Of a DNA stretch of 64,000 nt, positions 35,450-46,048 are shown one piece after another; positions within the stretch are counted from its first letter, which is position 1, and the number at the start of each line of letters is the position of its first letter. This stretch comes from Gautieria morchelliformis (lineage: Eukaryota > Basidiomycota > Agaricomycetes > Gomphales > Gomphaceae), in contig WHVA01000057.1 of assembly GCA_015179125.1 (NCBI GenBank), positions 186,001 through 250,000 of the forward strand, read 5' to 3'. A model generated the notes under the pieces. It had not been told where the DNA came from, ran no database searches, and saw only the letters and a list, made by a program, of their open reading frames with translations. A program made the position numbers and the translations under genes.

Positions 35450-36350
35450 ATGTCTATACATCCGATACATCGCCCGGACGCAGCTTATGGTCAACCCGAA
35501 ATCCACACACCCTATCCAGCAGAACCTCTCAACTATCCTCCCTATTTCAGCAACCCAGACGATGACCCTGATCGCGAGAGTCTGACTGGCGAGACGAAAG
35601 GAGACGAGACGACTGCTGAAGAAAAGGCTATGCCAGTGAGTCCTTCAAATATTCATTGCGTCGACGGTGTCATTTGTCAGTTATCTTGATGCGAGATGTG
35701 TTGTGCTAGGATGCCGTGTTCAGCAACTGGGTGCTGGACAAGATTGGGATCGGACAAATTCGGAACGCCCAACCGGTGGTGTGCGAGCTGATGCTGATAG
35801 AGGAGACCGAACGCACAAGAGTCTTGCTGCCCCCCAGAAGTGCAGCGGAAGAGAAAGGTGCGCGAGTATCAAACCCTTTTTTTTCTTGCTATTTGTTCCC
35901 CTGAACTGGCGCGGGACGCGCGCTGCACTGGCAGAGCTGCACGACAGCGTCATGGCGTCGCTGCGGAAACGCGTCGCGGCGCTCGAGGAGGAGGAGCTCT
36001 TCGAAAGCTCGATGCGGCACTTCACGCAGCGGTCGCCCGGGCCGGCGGATGCGCATGGCGGGCTGGTCGCTGCGTCGGGGAACCCGAGCACGGTGGCGGG
36101 GGAGCCGAATGCGGCGGGGCTAGGGGGGCAGCCTAGGACCCGCGACGTGCGGGAGCTGTTGCGGGCGGACGTGCGGGCGGTTTTGGCGCGGGAACGCGAG
36201 AGGAGGGCGCGGGAGGGGGAGCAGGAGGGGGAGAGGGACGGGGAGAGGGAGGGGGAGAGAGGGGGGGAGAGGGAGGGGGAGAGGGAGGGGGAGAGAGAGG
36301 GGGAGAGAGGGGGGGAGAGGGAGGGGGAGGCTGCACAGGAGGGGTCATAG
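35450..36350 (+). CDS. uncharacterised protein with Arg/Glu/Gly repeat tail
   Basis: Three exons (35450-35635, 35710-35857, 35935-36350) join in phase to 249 residues. The start MSIHPIHRPDAAY is proline-rich. The middle (VFSNWVLDKIGIGQIRNAQPVVCELMLIEE) looks like a folded part, followed by a coiled-coil stretch (SLRKRVAALEEEELFE). The C-terminus is a low-complexity run of GERE units from a purine microsatellite. I do not recognise the family. It starts about 190 bases after RNR1 on the same strand. Phase-consistent splicing supports a real gene. Confidence 0.65.
36195..36347. repeat. purine-only GGGAGA/GGGGGA microsatellite
   Basis: Nearly every base is G or A for about 150 bases, in GGGAGAGGGA-type units. 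On the other strand it gives an artificial proline/serine-rich open frame. The tract could form triplex or G-quadruplex structures. Confidence 0.85.
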
Positions 36351-37289
36351 GGTGGCACGGCTGTGTTTGTAGTGGGTATCTGATGTCGGTTTGGCAGAGG
36401 GCATGGCATCGTGAACGCATGCATGTAGACCTGGTCCTCTGAGTCCTTGTACGTCCAGCTCCTTATCGCCGTGGGCATATGCTCAGCTTCCTTGAATACG
36501 GGTTTCCCTCCGAGCGTGTAGCAATCCCGGCATAATGTAGCTCGCTGGTGAGTCACAGTTCACATGCGTAGAAAGCAACCTGATGCCCCTGTGTTGTGTG
36601 TGTCGTGTTGGAATAGTTGCTTCGGACTAAGCAGATGCTTGTGATATGCCAGACAGGTATCATGACCTGAATTATGCATTATTTCCGCGCGCCATTCCAG
36701 CGTCTGATACTGCATTCTAGCGACCTTGATCCCCGTTTCTAGTTCTTGTGTGGAGAAGACAAACTCCTATCAAATGAGGCGGTGATAGACATTTATATCG
36801 TGCCACCTTAAATGTCCACGCTTGAGCCGAGAATCCTGCGGTGCTGCGCGGCCGCCCGTTTGAAGGGCAAGCAAGACACCGAAATCTAGAGGTGCTCTCC
36901 TTACTACCAGCCACCAAGGGCTCGCTCATGCTGACCATAGTACATCGTCCCCCGTACTGTATAGCATCGATTCAACATCTAATGCTTTGTTATAAGACAC
37001 TCCGATGATCATGCATCTGGTTGTCAAATGCACGCCCGGATGGTACTAGTAGGGTGCTCGATGGAAGGTACTCCTCCGTGGTAATAATCGTTCCAGCTGG
37101 TACAGTTACATAAATACATTATTCCCAAAGACAACTATGCCAAAAAACTACAACCCGTTGCAGTGACAAAAGTCTCTAGTAGGGTGACGGTGGGAAGTGG
37201 ATGACAGGCCTCTATCTTGATCATAAAGTGTCGTGAGATATATTAGCCAAGCCAGGCGCGAGTAACCTATGACACTCGGGGTATGGCAG
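36351..37289. other. intergenic, no gene seen
   Basis: No frame with coding character. It holds the 3' ends of the two convergent neighbours. Confidence 0.45.
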
Positions 37290-38276
37290 TTAGAGTCTGT
37301 GCACGGTCACGATGGCGATGAGGCCGTCTTGTGAGATGTTGTGGTTGATGCCACGGTGCCCGGGCTCCAGAAGACCAGGCTGCCATTCGACTTCGGCTTG
37401 CCACCACATGCCCTTCCAGGTGCTCCCTTCGAGCGCGCGCTCGACGAACCAGTCGCGGCCAAGGTTGTATCCATTGGGTACGATCCTATGGTTCTTAGTG
37501 CCGTCCTGTTTGAACAGTCAGTCATGAGCGTGGAGGACCAAGTGCATCTGTATGTACCATCTCCTGCGAGACACTGAGGCATGCCAAATGTCAGCGGGGT
37601 CGCTCCACGTCGTGCCAGGCTGAGCGACTGTGACTCACGAGAGAAACCACGCCTTTGTGCCGTTCTGCTGCCACGCTCGCCAATGGTGTCCACCTTTAGA
37701 TGACGTGTCAACGGGCACGGCAATTGCAGAGAGCAGACGAAGACATACCAACCACACTCTCCCAGCACGTACCGAAAATAGGGAAGTACGTCTGTCGGGC
37801 TAAAAACTGCTCGTCTTGCCACCCCTGGTCGTCGCCCAGATGCGCCTTGTGGATACGGCCATAGTGCAGGCCAAGGCACTCTTCAGCGTATCCGATCGAG
37901 CTGTGTAGGTGTAAGCTGCGAGCTGAAGGACAGATAGAGGCGCTGTGGTATACTTCGCATATTTGTGGAGGCCGGAGAGACTGAGTATACGAGGGTCGGA
38001 CCGACCCGAGATAATGACGTTAAGAGGCTCTCCGTAGCGACGGCTCACCCACTGCAACACACGTCAACTTCCAATGCATTCAATGGGGCAAGGCAAGCAA
38101 CACACGTCGAGCATGCGGCCGCCGCCGTCTCTGGGGTCAGCCCATCCGGTCGCATTGTCGGGCTCCGCATGCTGCTGGGGTAGACGATGGGCAAACTGGT
38201 CAAGGAGCTTGGGTAAGGTAGGCCAGGCGGACGCGAGCGATGCAAGTAAGGGAGTGATGAGAAGGAATGAAAGCAT
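37290..38276 (-). CDS. secreted protein of the WPTLP mushroom family, unknown function
   Basis: The start MLSFLLITPLLASLASAWP is a clear signal peptide with cleavage likely after SLASA. Six exons can be traced: 38276-38106, 38051-37954, 37900-37749, then about 37685-37630, a short one and a last exon ending at the TAA at 37290. Motifs in order are WADPRDGGGRMLD, PLNVIISGRSDP, ECLGLHYGRIHKAHLGD, FGTCWES, NGTKAWFLS, DGYNLGRDW-like NGYNLGRDWFVERAL, WKGMWWQAEVEW and DGLIAIVTVHRL. I recognise this as a conserved family of agaricomycete secreted proteins with no assigned activity. The gene looks intact. Confidence 0.85.
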
Positions 38277-38973
38277 CGCCAGCAGTGGTAGTATACAACA
38301 ACTCTACCTCCACATATGAGGTGACAGTACTGCCAGTGCGCTTGCTGAGATAAGTCCGAGTCCGAAAATAATGTATTTCCAATTGTGCCTATGAACGTTC
38401 ACTGGAGATCCCGGCTTTATTGGGATGTCTTATAACTGTCTCTCCTGCAGGTATTTACGCCTCGTCTGGCCTCAATACCTCAGGTCGTGCGGCGTCGACA
38501 TCCCGTTGATGCTGTGCTTAGGACTCAATTGGCGTGAACCGTGACGGCCGCGGCGCTCTGACTCTAGTACGTACTTGTACATACGAGTTTCTACAACGCG
38601 GACAAATGATCGGGACAAGACAATTCGCCGATAGGTATTGCAGTGAACCAGGCGAGGGTCACAGTCATGTTAGACTCACTGTGCTTGTCCCAGTTCAAGG
38701 CGTTCCGCGTTCATCTTAGTCCACTCCCTTCTCACTCCCTTCCATTCTGACACTTACTCGCCTTCCCAGAGGTACTCACTTTCCCGCCAGCTACTACCAG
38801 CCTGTCAACTCTCCCAATGCCGAGTCAGGGTGGCTGGCTGGCTCGGTGGGAGAGCTGCGCACTTCACGAGATATACGAAGGACCGGGATGTAGTTGCCAG
38901 TATTTCACCCTTATTTTGGTGCAAGATGTCGATGAGGTTACGCTGTTTACATAGCAGAATATACACCCAAAAT
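38277..38973. other. intergenic, no gene seen
   Basis: The upstream flank of the secreted-protein gene and 3' flank of the reductase-like gene. No further gene seen. Confidence 0.45.
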
Positions 38974-40415
38974 TTACGCTATAGGCGTAGAGGCAGAGTA
39001 AGCCAGCGTACGCCGAGGCCTCCGCCCTAATAAATAGTTTCGGCGTTTCGGCCAGAGCATCAAGGGTAACACCGCGACGAGGATGAACATGCTTACACCG
39101 TCCAGTGGCCCTCTGGCTCCTTCACGTTCAATGTCTAGAATCTCCTGCGCAGTCAGCGGGGCTAAGTTCCATTCCAAATGGTGAGTACGGTGCTGAAGAA
39201 GTGAAGACGTAGGGCAAGAAGAGCTCACGGAGGTCTGCTACTTCGAGATACTCTTTAAGACAATATTCCTCCGTACTTTGGCTGGTCACAAAATAGGGAC
39301 GACCATGGGACAGGGACACAAACGTCACGATAATCACTCCTTTACTCCTCACCCAGGAGAGAATAACTTGTGCAGGTGTGACGTTGAGCCTTTTTGCGGC
39401 TCGCTGGATGGGCTTGACAACTGAGCGGCGAGGCAGCTCGGTCATAGAACTTTGCGAAACACCATGACCATATGTCAGAACGCGCATGAAGTAGCCTGAA
39501 TTGATTGAACGTACGTGAGGGAGCTATAGGCTTCGGTGACAATATTGAATTTCGCGGAAAACTCCAATAGGGAGGCATTCTGAACGTATTTACATGGGTG
39601 AAACGAGACCTGTACTCCATACAAATTAGTCACTTGTGCATAGTACGCCACCGTGCTTAGACTGACCTGATCCACTGCAGGGACAACTTTCATAAGTTTC
39701 ACGAGATCCTTAATAGTGAAGGCGCTAACACCAATGCTCCTGACATTCTGGTAATAAAATACCTGTTGTGGTAAATTGAACCAACGTACTCATTTCGCGA
39801 GTCCGTCTGATTTGATTTTCTCGAACTCGGCCCAAGTGTTGTTCTTGAGCAACCCTGGGGAGCGAATCAGATATAAGTCGACATAGCTGACACCAAGCTT
39901 GCGAGAATCATGAGCGCATTGGACAAAGGTGCCATCGATAGGGATATGTATACCTTCCTGAGACTTTTCTCCATCTCCGCTCGAACGTTACCACCATCGT
40001 ATCTTGAAGCAATGTAGAGTTCCCTTCGTGTCAGCCCACTTTCACGAATGGCTATATCGGCGCTCTCCTCATTGCCGTAAACTGTCATGGCGAGGCTTAA
40101 GCAGTCACTTTCACAGTAAACGTATCAGGGGCCTCACTCGATGCCATAGATATATACCGAAAGCCGCTGTCTAAGGCTTGTTTTACAAAATCTATACCAG
40201 CCTATAAAATCACTTTTTAAAACACTTTTGATAATACAAGCTAGAACAGATGCAGTACCTGTCCACTCATTGACCAACCCCCCATTCCAAAGGCTATTTG
40301 GGGTAGCTGATAACGGTACACACCACCCTTGGATAAGGACTAGGGCAATTTCACAAGGCTAGCAAAATACCATTACCGAGTTTCCATCGTTCAACGGCGT
40401 AGAATGGAACGGCAT
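38974..40415 (-). CDS. aldo/keto reductase-like protein with altered active site, possibly a pseudogene
   Basis: Aldo/keto reductases reduce carbonyls with NADPH in a TIM barrel. The minus-strand exons begin MPFHSTPLNDGNS and continue LPQIAFGMGGW, FRYISMASIYGNEES, RRELYIASRYDG, YVDLYLIRSPG, KSDGLAKNVRSIGVSAF, AVDQVSFHPC and PAQVILSWVRSKGVIIVT. They end with GPLDGVSMFILVAVLPLMLW, a C-terminal membrane anchor usual for this fungal subfamily. Compared with the family, the tetrad Asp is Ser (ISMA for IDTA), Lys is Arg (SRYD) and His is Arg (LIRSP). Only Tyr remains. At about 39790 the donor reads AAATGAGT, with no GT where the frame needs it. The gene is therefore either a pseudoenzyme or a decaying paralogue. 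Confidence 0.7.
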
Positions 40416-40517
40416 GCCGGACAGGAGGAACAAGGGACGACCGTGGAAGTGTACATTGCATCACTAAATGTCACCTTACATAAGCACACGCTGGTCACCC
40501 CGCCACCGTTACAGCTA

Positions 40518-40545
40518 CTAGGTGGGTACCCGCGCTTCGCGCGGG
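40518..40545 (-). other. Helitron 3' terminus with hairpin
   Basis: A 7-base stem with a 3-base loop ends 7 bases before CTAG, the Helitron 3' signature that stops rolling-circle transfer. Confidence 0.85.
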
Positions 40546-40666
40546 GGTGTAGGTCAAACGCATCGGTAAGGTCAAGTGCATTGGGGAAAATAAAAGTAAC
40601 CAATTTGCATCAAGTAAAATCAAGTAACACACATAAACCATATCAAGAGAAGTGGATATAATAAAA

Positions 40667-43600
40667 TCAAGGAGCTCTAAGTAATACATCTTTATATACA
40701 ATGTTGGTTGTGTCCAAACCCTCCTCAAGCAAGACCTTCACTCTGTTCCAATTGGTCCCTCTTGATACACCAACATACAACTGACCATGTCCAAACACTG
40801 GATATCTCAGGTCCAGCCCAACCGTACCCAAAGACTGTCCTTGAGACTTGTTGATAGTCATTGCAAATGCCAAACGCACTGGAAACTGCCTCCTTTGCAG
40901 CACAAATGGCAACTCTCCCTCTGATGGCTTAATGATGATCCTGGGGATGAAAGCAATATTGCCTGCACATGGACCTGAGATGATCCTGACCTCCAACACT
41001 CTAATGTTTATCCTCACCAACCGCAACCTTGTCCCATTGCATAGTCCTTGCTTCTGATCCAAATTGCGCAACAGCATCAGAGGCACTCCAGGCTTGACTT
41101 CCAAGCGAGCAGGAGGAAGACAGCCCATCTCTATGGAATTCAGATACTCCACAGGATACCGATCTGCATCATCGGATTCTTCAATGGAATTTGCGCAGTG
41201 CAAGACCTGAGCATCACCTGGAAACTCCCTAAACACCATGGAATTGATCTCATTGACCTCAGTGTTTCTGGCACAGAGGATGGCACGCTCCAAAAAGTAA
41301 TTGTCCTGGGCAGGGACATGATTGCCAATGCCAGGGTATATTTCCTGGATCAGATCTTCAATTCCAGGGCCACAAACCATGTGAGGAGGCAGTGAGAACG
41401 TATGATCCAGTGGGAGATCCTTTCCCTGGCCCACATTCTGCAGCCATTCTGCAAATCTGGCTCTGTCAGGGTCATTTCTCACCCGCATGTTCTCTGTCAG
41501 ATGGAGGACCTTGATCTTTGGCCACAGATATGACTTCTGAAGGGTAGCTCCCACGATATCCTCCTTGGAGCCTTTAGGGCCAATTGGCAGAGTCTGCTGA
41601 AAGTCACCTCCAAAGGCGACTGTGATGCCACCAAAGGGTCTATCAGGCTGGTCAAGGAAATCCCTCAGTGTCCTGTCAATGGCCTCTATGGCATGGCGAT
41701 GCTGCATTGCAGCCTCATCCCAGATGAGGAGACTGGCCTGTCTCAGCATGTCAGCCTTGTCAGAGTTCTTTTTGATGGAGGAGAAAGAGCGCTCATGGAC
41801 AGGAATGGGAATTCCAAGCATGCTATGAGAGGTTGTACCCTTAGTGAGGATAAGGGCAGCCATTGCAGATGAGGCTACTGCAATCACAATGAGGCTCTCC
41901 GCTCTACAGGAGTGGATTAGAGTGTTCCATGTGAATGATTTCCCGGCGCCACCTGAGCCAGTGACAAAAAACATTTGTCCATCAGGTTTCCCATGAGCAT
42001 CTCTGGTCAGTGCCGACCGTAATATCTGATCATGCGCAGACCTTTGCCCCTCATTCAGCCTGGGAACCTCCTCATCAGCTATGTCCCTCTCTGCAACAGG
42101 GTCATAGTCCCTCTGCTCAGCTATGAACCTGTTTCCAATGAGGGCCTCCCACTCGCCTGCCACCCAAGGCATATCATCAAAGGTGCTCAAGGACATTCCA
42201 CCCTGCTGGAGGATTTTTTCCAAGAGAAAGAGGCCAAAATCATAAACCTGATCGTCCTGTGGATCCTGCATACCATGTCTGATTTGGAGCCGATGTCTGA
42301 GATCATCACATATGTGCTCCCTGAAGCCATCCCATAGTCTGCCGGGGCCTGATGGATTGCAATGGCCAAGGATGGTGGCAAAGAGATGTCTGAGCTGAGC
42401 ACCTGTTTTCATGCCACTGGCTTCCTGGAGACACAACCTCAACTCCTGATCATCATCCAGAAGTCCCCTTGCACGACAGGCCTCCTTGTAAGTAGCATAT
42501 TGTATGCCATCCACCGACCTAAGCTCCTCAAAGGATCTAGCCCCCTTGACCACTGTGAGGAGAGTGCGCACAAAAAATCTCTCTCCTGATCTAGGGTTTG
42601 CAAAGTGAAGGCGACCGATGCTATAACCTCCTTGGCGTGGTGTCCATACCTTTTCCTGTGAGTGCCAGGTAAAATGCTCAGGAAACTCCACATAGAGCAG
42701 ATCACGTGCTTCAGGGTAGATATCATTGGCCTCAAAGTAAGCCATGAGCGGTGTCTTTTTCGCCTCAGCCCTTTCCAGGATGTTGTCCACATCCTGGTTG
42801 GGATCAAAGATGATTGTGTGATGGTCCTTTTCATGGACTGGCAGTGCCATGACTGCAGGCACCTGGGTGTGGATTTCCCGCTCCAGCAACCTCCAACAGG
42901 CCTCATGAGCACTGACATAGCGAGCGTCCAGGTACTGCTTAATTTCATCCTGGGTGCGACCAAACTCCATGGTGGTCCGATCATGGCCCTTGTAGAGATA
43001 CTTGTGGATATACTTGATACACCTCACATTGATGGTGAGTTCAGGGTTGATGTGACACCAGAATTTGAGCAAGAGCAGGGCAGAGTATGGCACAACCCAT
43101 CTGTTGTCCAGCATGTCACCTCTGACATTGTGCAGCCTTCCATCATTGCGACGACGATATTTTGGATATCCATCCTCATTCAGACTGGTTTCCTCACAGA
43201 ATGGCTTTGGGAAGTTTTTCTTGCACTTGCCATTTTCCATGCAGGGTGCGTTTGGTTTCATTTGTCCACAGGGACCATGTGTCATCAGCTCACAGACCAA
43301 CCGGTAGAGGACAGGATGAGTCTCTGGATCAGGGAACTCTGCCAAAATCATTGAATCCACCTCATGTGCATGTCTGATCTTGGAATCTCTTTCAAACCAG
43401 ATAAGAATATGCATGTGTGGGAGTCCCCTTTTCTGGAATTCAATGGTGTGGACGCGAGCGACGGTTTCCCCAAAAATCTTTTCCTTGACGATCAAGTCAA
43501 TGAGGTATTTCTTTTTGAGCTGGAACACCCGCGACACCAGGTCAGGCCTGTCCTGAGGAGTTTGTCCGGGCAACAATGCATCCAATACCTCCTGCCAGTT

Positions 43601-45661
43601 GGGATTGGCAGTCATGGTAATAAAGAGATCTGCCACACCATACTTCCTTGAAATGGCCAGAGAGTTCTGCAGGTTTTGCTGCATGTCCCGTGTCCCCCCC
43701 TGAAATGTGGCAGGCAGAATGGATCTTATGCCCAAGTTGTTTGGATCTCTGTCATTGTCATTGCGATGAAAGGCATCCATCATCTGGTTATACATCTCAG
43801 CACGGAGAGTGTGTTGATTTGTCCTGATCCACCACAGCCTGCTTTGCTCTGCAGCGGCCCAAGAGTCTACAATGTACTGCTGGAATAATTTGCCAGCGTG
43901 CAGGAGTGTTGTAGGTTCTTCTGTTCTCTGGAAGAGACGATAGGAATGGAACTGAATTTGGGTGACATGCCCACTTCGCTCACGCCCGTCTGGTAATTGG
44001 CGATAGCGAATACCAGGTTGCCACCCCAACTCTCCCCTGGGAAAGAGCAAGACATAGTGAAGAGAGGCATAGTTTGGATTCATATCGGATACCCTTTGAA
44101 AGCGTCCACCTTTGAGCTGGACAATAACATCCCTAGGTTCAGGGTTGATGCCATCTCCAGGAAGAACCACCGCAATCTCATCCGCAGTAGGGATATTATA
44201 CCTCCTAGGATCCCTGTGTTCCCTGTATGTGAGCCTAGCCCGGATCTCACCATTCTGTCCCTGAGCTCTGAGCCTCTCAGCCGCTTGTCTATATATGGGA
44301 ACATGAGGATTGCATAAGAGGAGCATTTCCTGCAAGTCTCCCATGATAGTTGGAGACAGACCTGGGTTACGCGTGTTCCTCTGTTCCAAAGCCAATGCTG
44401 GATCATATATATAAAGTTGGGCATACTGTATCCGCCTCCCAGGGTTAGGGATGAGAGAGCCATGAATATGATACAGTTCGCCCTGCAGCTTGAGGACATA
44501 TGGACCACGACCCTCCCGAAGCAAATCTAGGTCAAAGTCGGCTCCCAAGGAAGTGAATGCAAATGCAGCATTGTACTGCCTGATGTTCTGGCGAAACTGT
44601 TTGGCCTCAGGGTCCTGGCCCTCTAAGAGCCGTCTCAATGGCTGAGGGAGCACTGGCAGCTCTGGAAGCTGCACCTTTCCTTGTATACAGCAATCACCAA
44701 ACCTGGGCCGCACATTTGAGGATTTCTGCAGGCGTTCTGCCATCCAGTGCAATGCTTTACAGTCAGGGCAGGAAATAACCATGGGACCCAAATCATGACG
44801 CTGCACATCTGCCTCGATTATTCTAGAGCGACCAAGTGGAATAGGAGGAGGAGGTTGCTGAGGACGCTGCCGAGGTGCAGGGAGTGGCTGAGGAGGCTGA
44901 GGAGGTGCAGGGAGTGGCAGAAGATGCTGAGGAGGTGCAGGGAGTGGCAGAAGACGCTGTGGAGGTTCAGGGAGTGGCTGAGGTGGCTGAGGAGGTGCAG
45001 GGAGTTGCTGAGGAGGCTGAGGAGGTGCAGGGAGTCGCTGAAGAGGCTGCAGAAGCGCAGGGAGTAGCCGAGGCATTGGTCTTATTGCATTGGCCTGAGC
45101 CGGCAATGCTGCCACTCCTGCAGAACCTACTACAGAAGGATTAGCTGCCTGTCTACCTCTTCCCAATTGCTGCAATATAGCAGACTGCTCAGCAGCCTGA
45201 GCACGCAACTGTGCAATTCCTGCAGAACCAACCACAGGAAGATTGGGAGGTGGCCGTATAGGCTCCTGCCTGTATCTTCTCACAGGCTGTGCTGCTGGGA
45301 TTGCTGCTAACTGAGCACGCAGGGCTGCCACCTGCTGTCCAGGACTGGGATCCGGAGGACGTGACGGCCCTGCAGGCATAGGAGGACGTGGTGGCCCTGC
45401 AAGGATAGGAGGACGTGATGGCCCAGCCACAGGTTGTTGAAAAGGATCAGCGACATTGCTTCTAGGAGGAGGGCGAGGGATGGCAAAAGGCTGTGGTGGA
45501 GGGGGAGGCTGGTCCTGAGCTCTGACAGCAGCAGCAGCAAGTGCACGCGCTCTCCGATCAGTGGGCGACGTCATATGACCCTCTTGCTCCTCCCTTGCCC
45601 TTTCACGCTCCTGCTGACGATTTCTCTCTGGAGTAGAAGGATCCCTGAGAAATGTAGGCAT
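40667..45661 (-). CDS. Helitron Rep-helicase transposase
   Basis: One uninterrupted frame of 1,664 residues drives rolling-circle transposition. Residues 1-300 are proline-rich and partly made of tandem PPQPPQPLPAP units. A Cys/His finger (CPDCKALHWMAERLQ) follows near residue 305. The Helitron-like N domain and HUH Rep nuclease have the metal site LPHMHILIW and the two-tyrosine motif YIHKYLYKGHD. The C-terminal half is a PIF1-type helicase with Walker A GSGGAGKS, Walker B WDEAAM, FGGDFQQTLPI and NKSQGQSLGTVGLDLR. All key residues are present and there is no intron, so it could be active. No RPA or endonuclease extra domain was seen. Confidence 0.95.
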   Translation of the reverse strand: MPTFLRDPSTPERNRQQERERAREEQEGHMTSPTDRRARALAAAAVRAQDQPPPPPQPFAIPRPPPRSNVADPFQQPVAGPSRPPILAGPPRPPMPAGPSRPPDPSPGQQVAALRAQLAAIPAAQPVRRYRQEPIRPPPNLPVVGSAGIAQLRAQAAEQSAILQQLGRGRQAANPSVVGSAGVAALPAQANAIRPMPRLLPALLQPLQRLPAPPQPPQQLPAPPQPPQPLPEPPQRLLPLPAPPQHLLPLPAPPQPPQPLPAPRQRPQQPPPPIPLGRSRIIEADVQRHDLGPMVISCPDCKALHWMAERLQKSSNVRPRFGDCCIQGKVQLPELPVLPQPLRRLLEGQDPEAKQFRQNIRQYNAAFAFTSLGADFDLDLLREGRGPYVLKLQGELYHIHGSLIPNPGRRIQYAQLYIYDPALALEQRNTRNPGLSPTIMGDLQEMLLLCNPHVPIYRQAAERLRAQGQNGEIRARLTYREHRDPRRYNIPTADEIAVVLPGDGINPEPRDVIVQLKGGRFQRVSDMNPNYASLHYVLLFPRGELGWQPGIRYRQLPDGRERSGHVTQIQFHSYRLFQRTEEPTTLLHAGKLFQQYIVDSWAAAEQSRLWWIRTNQHTLRAEMYNQMMDAFHRNDNDRDPNNLGIRSILPATFQGGTRDMQQNLQNSLAISRKYGVADLFITMTANPNWQEVLDALLPGQTPQDRPDLVSRVFQLKKKYLIDLIVKEKIFGETVARVHTIEFQKRGLPHMHILIWFERDSKIRHAHEVDSMILAEFPDPETHPVLYRLVCELMTHGPCGQMKPNAPCMENGKCKKNFPKPFCEETSLNEDGYPKYRRRNDGRLHNVRGDMLDNRWVVPYSALLLLKFWCHINPELTINVRCIKYIHKYLYKGHDRTTMEFGRTQDEIKQYLDARYVSAHEACWRLLEREIHTQVPAVMALPVHEKDHHTIIFDPNQDVDNILERAEAKKTPLMAYFEANDIYPEARDLLYVEFPEHFTWHSQEKVWTPRQGGYSIGRLHFANPRSGERFFVRTLLTVVKGARSFEELRSVDGIQYATYKEACRARGLLDDDQELRLCLQEASGMKTGAQLRHLFATILGHCNPSGPGRLWDGFREHICDDLRHRLQIRHGMQDPQDDQVYDFGLFLLEKILQQGGMSLSTFDDMPWVAGEWEALIGNRFIAEQRDYDPVAERDIADEEVPRLNEGQRSAHDQILRSALTRDAHGKPDGQMFFVTGSGGAGKSFTWNTLIHSCRAESLIVIAVASSAMAALILTKGTTSHSMLGIPIPVHERSFSSIKKNSDKADMLRQASLLIWDEAAMQHRHAIEAIDRTLRDFLDQPDRPFGGITVAFGGDFQQTLPIGPKGSKEDIVGATLQKSYLWPKIKVLHLTENMRVRNDPDRARFAEWLQNVGQGKDLPLDHTFSLPPHMVCGPGIEDLIQEIYPGIGNHVPAQDNYFLERAILCARNTEVNEINSMVFREFPGDAQVLHCANSIEESDDADRYPVEYLNSIEMGCLPPARLEVKPGVPLMLLRNLDQKQGLCNGTRLRLVRINIRVLEVRIISGPCAGNIAFIPRIIIKPSEGELPFVLQRRQFPVRLAFAMTINKSQGQSLGTVGLDLRYPVFGHGQLYVGVSRGTNWNRVKVLLEEGLDTTNIVYKDVLLRAP
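44845..45070. repeat. about 30-base minisatellite coding the proline-rich repeats of the Helitron protein
   Basis: Units of the type GAGGTGCAGGGAGTGGCTGAG recur about seven times, coding LPAPPQ-type units. Copy number probably varies between copies. Confidence 0.75.
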
Positions 45662-45734
45662 AAGCTTAGAGGAACAATCAAGCTACCCCACTTCAACTTA
45701 CATTTGCAAGCAGATGCTGTTGTTGTTAATTTTC

Positions 45735-45970
45735 CTTGGGCAAAGTCAGGGGAATTTATTAATTTCTAATTAAATAAAAGTCAGACAGCTCACACCAGAC
45801 CACAGAGAAATACATACATACCAAGGAAGGGACAGGGAGTTTGTTTGTTAGGCAAAGTCAAGGGAATTTATTAATTTCTATTTAAAAAAAAAAAAAAAAA
45901 AAATGTCAGATGGCTCACACCAGACCACAGAGAAATATATGTACCAAGGAAGGGATGGGGAATTTTTTTG
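45735..45970. repeat. tandem duplication of about 115 bases
   Basis: The stretch GGCAAAGTCAGGGGAATTTA at about 45738, continuing through CTCACACCAGACCACAGAGA, recurs from about 45852. It is diverged by a long A run (about 45882-45902). It lies upstream of the Helitron frame. Confidence 0.8.
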
Positions 45971-46021
45971 ATGAAAATATCCAAGTCTTCTTCGGCTATC
46001 CAACTGGAATAATTCCAGTAA

Positions 46022-46048
46022 AAGGTCCTGGTCCTGGTCCTGGTCCTG
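46022..46048. repeat. GGTCCT microsatellite
   Basis: About four copies of GGTCCT in a row. Confidence 0.8.

Noticed and set aside
35720-36556. 278-codon minus-strand open frame rich in Ser/Pro
   Set aside because: It is the shadow of the purine microsatellite and of a phase-consistent three-exon gene on the other strand.
44845-45070. Regular repeats that might suggest a CRISPR-like array
   Set aside because: Units are adjacent with no spacers and code for proline-rich repeats; the genome is eukaryotic.
45882-45902. A run that could mark a LINE or SINE tail
   Set aside because: It lies within a tandem duplication next to the Helitron; no LINE reverse transcriptase or pol III box is nearby.
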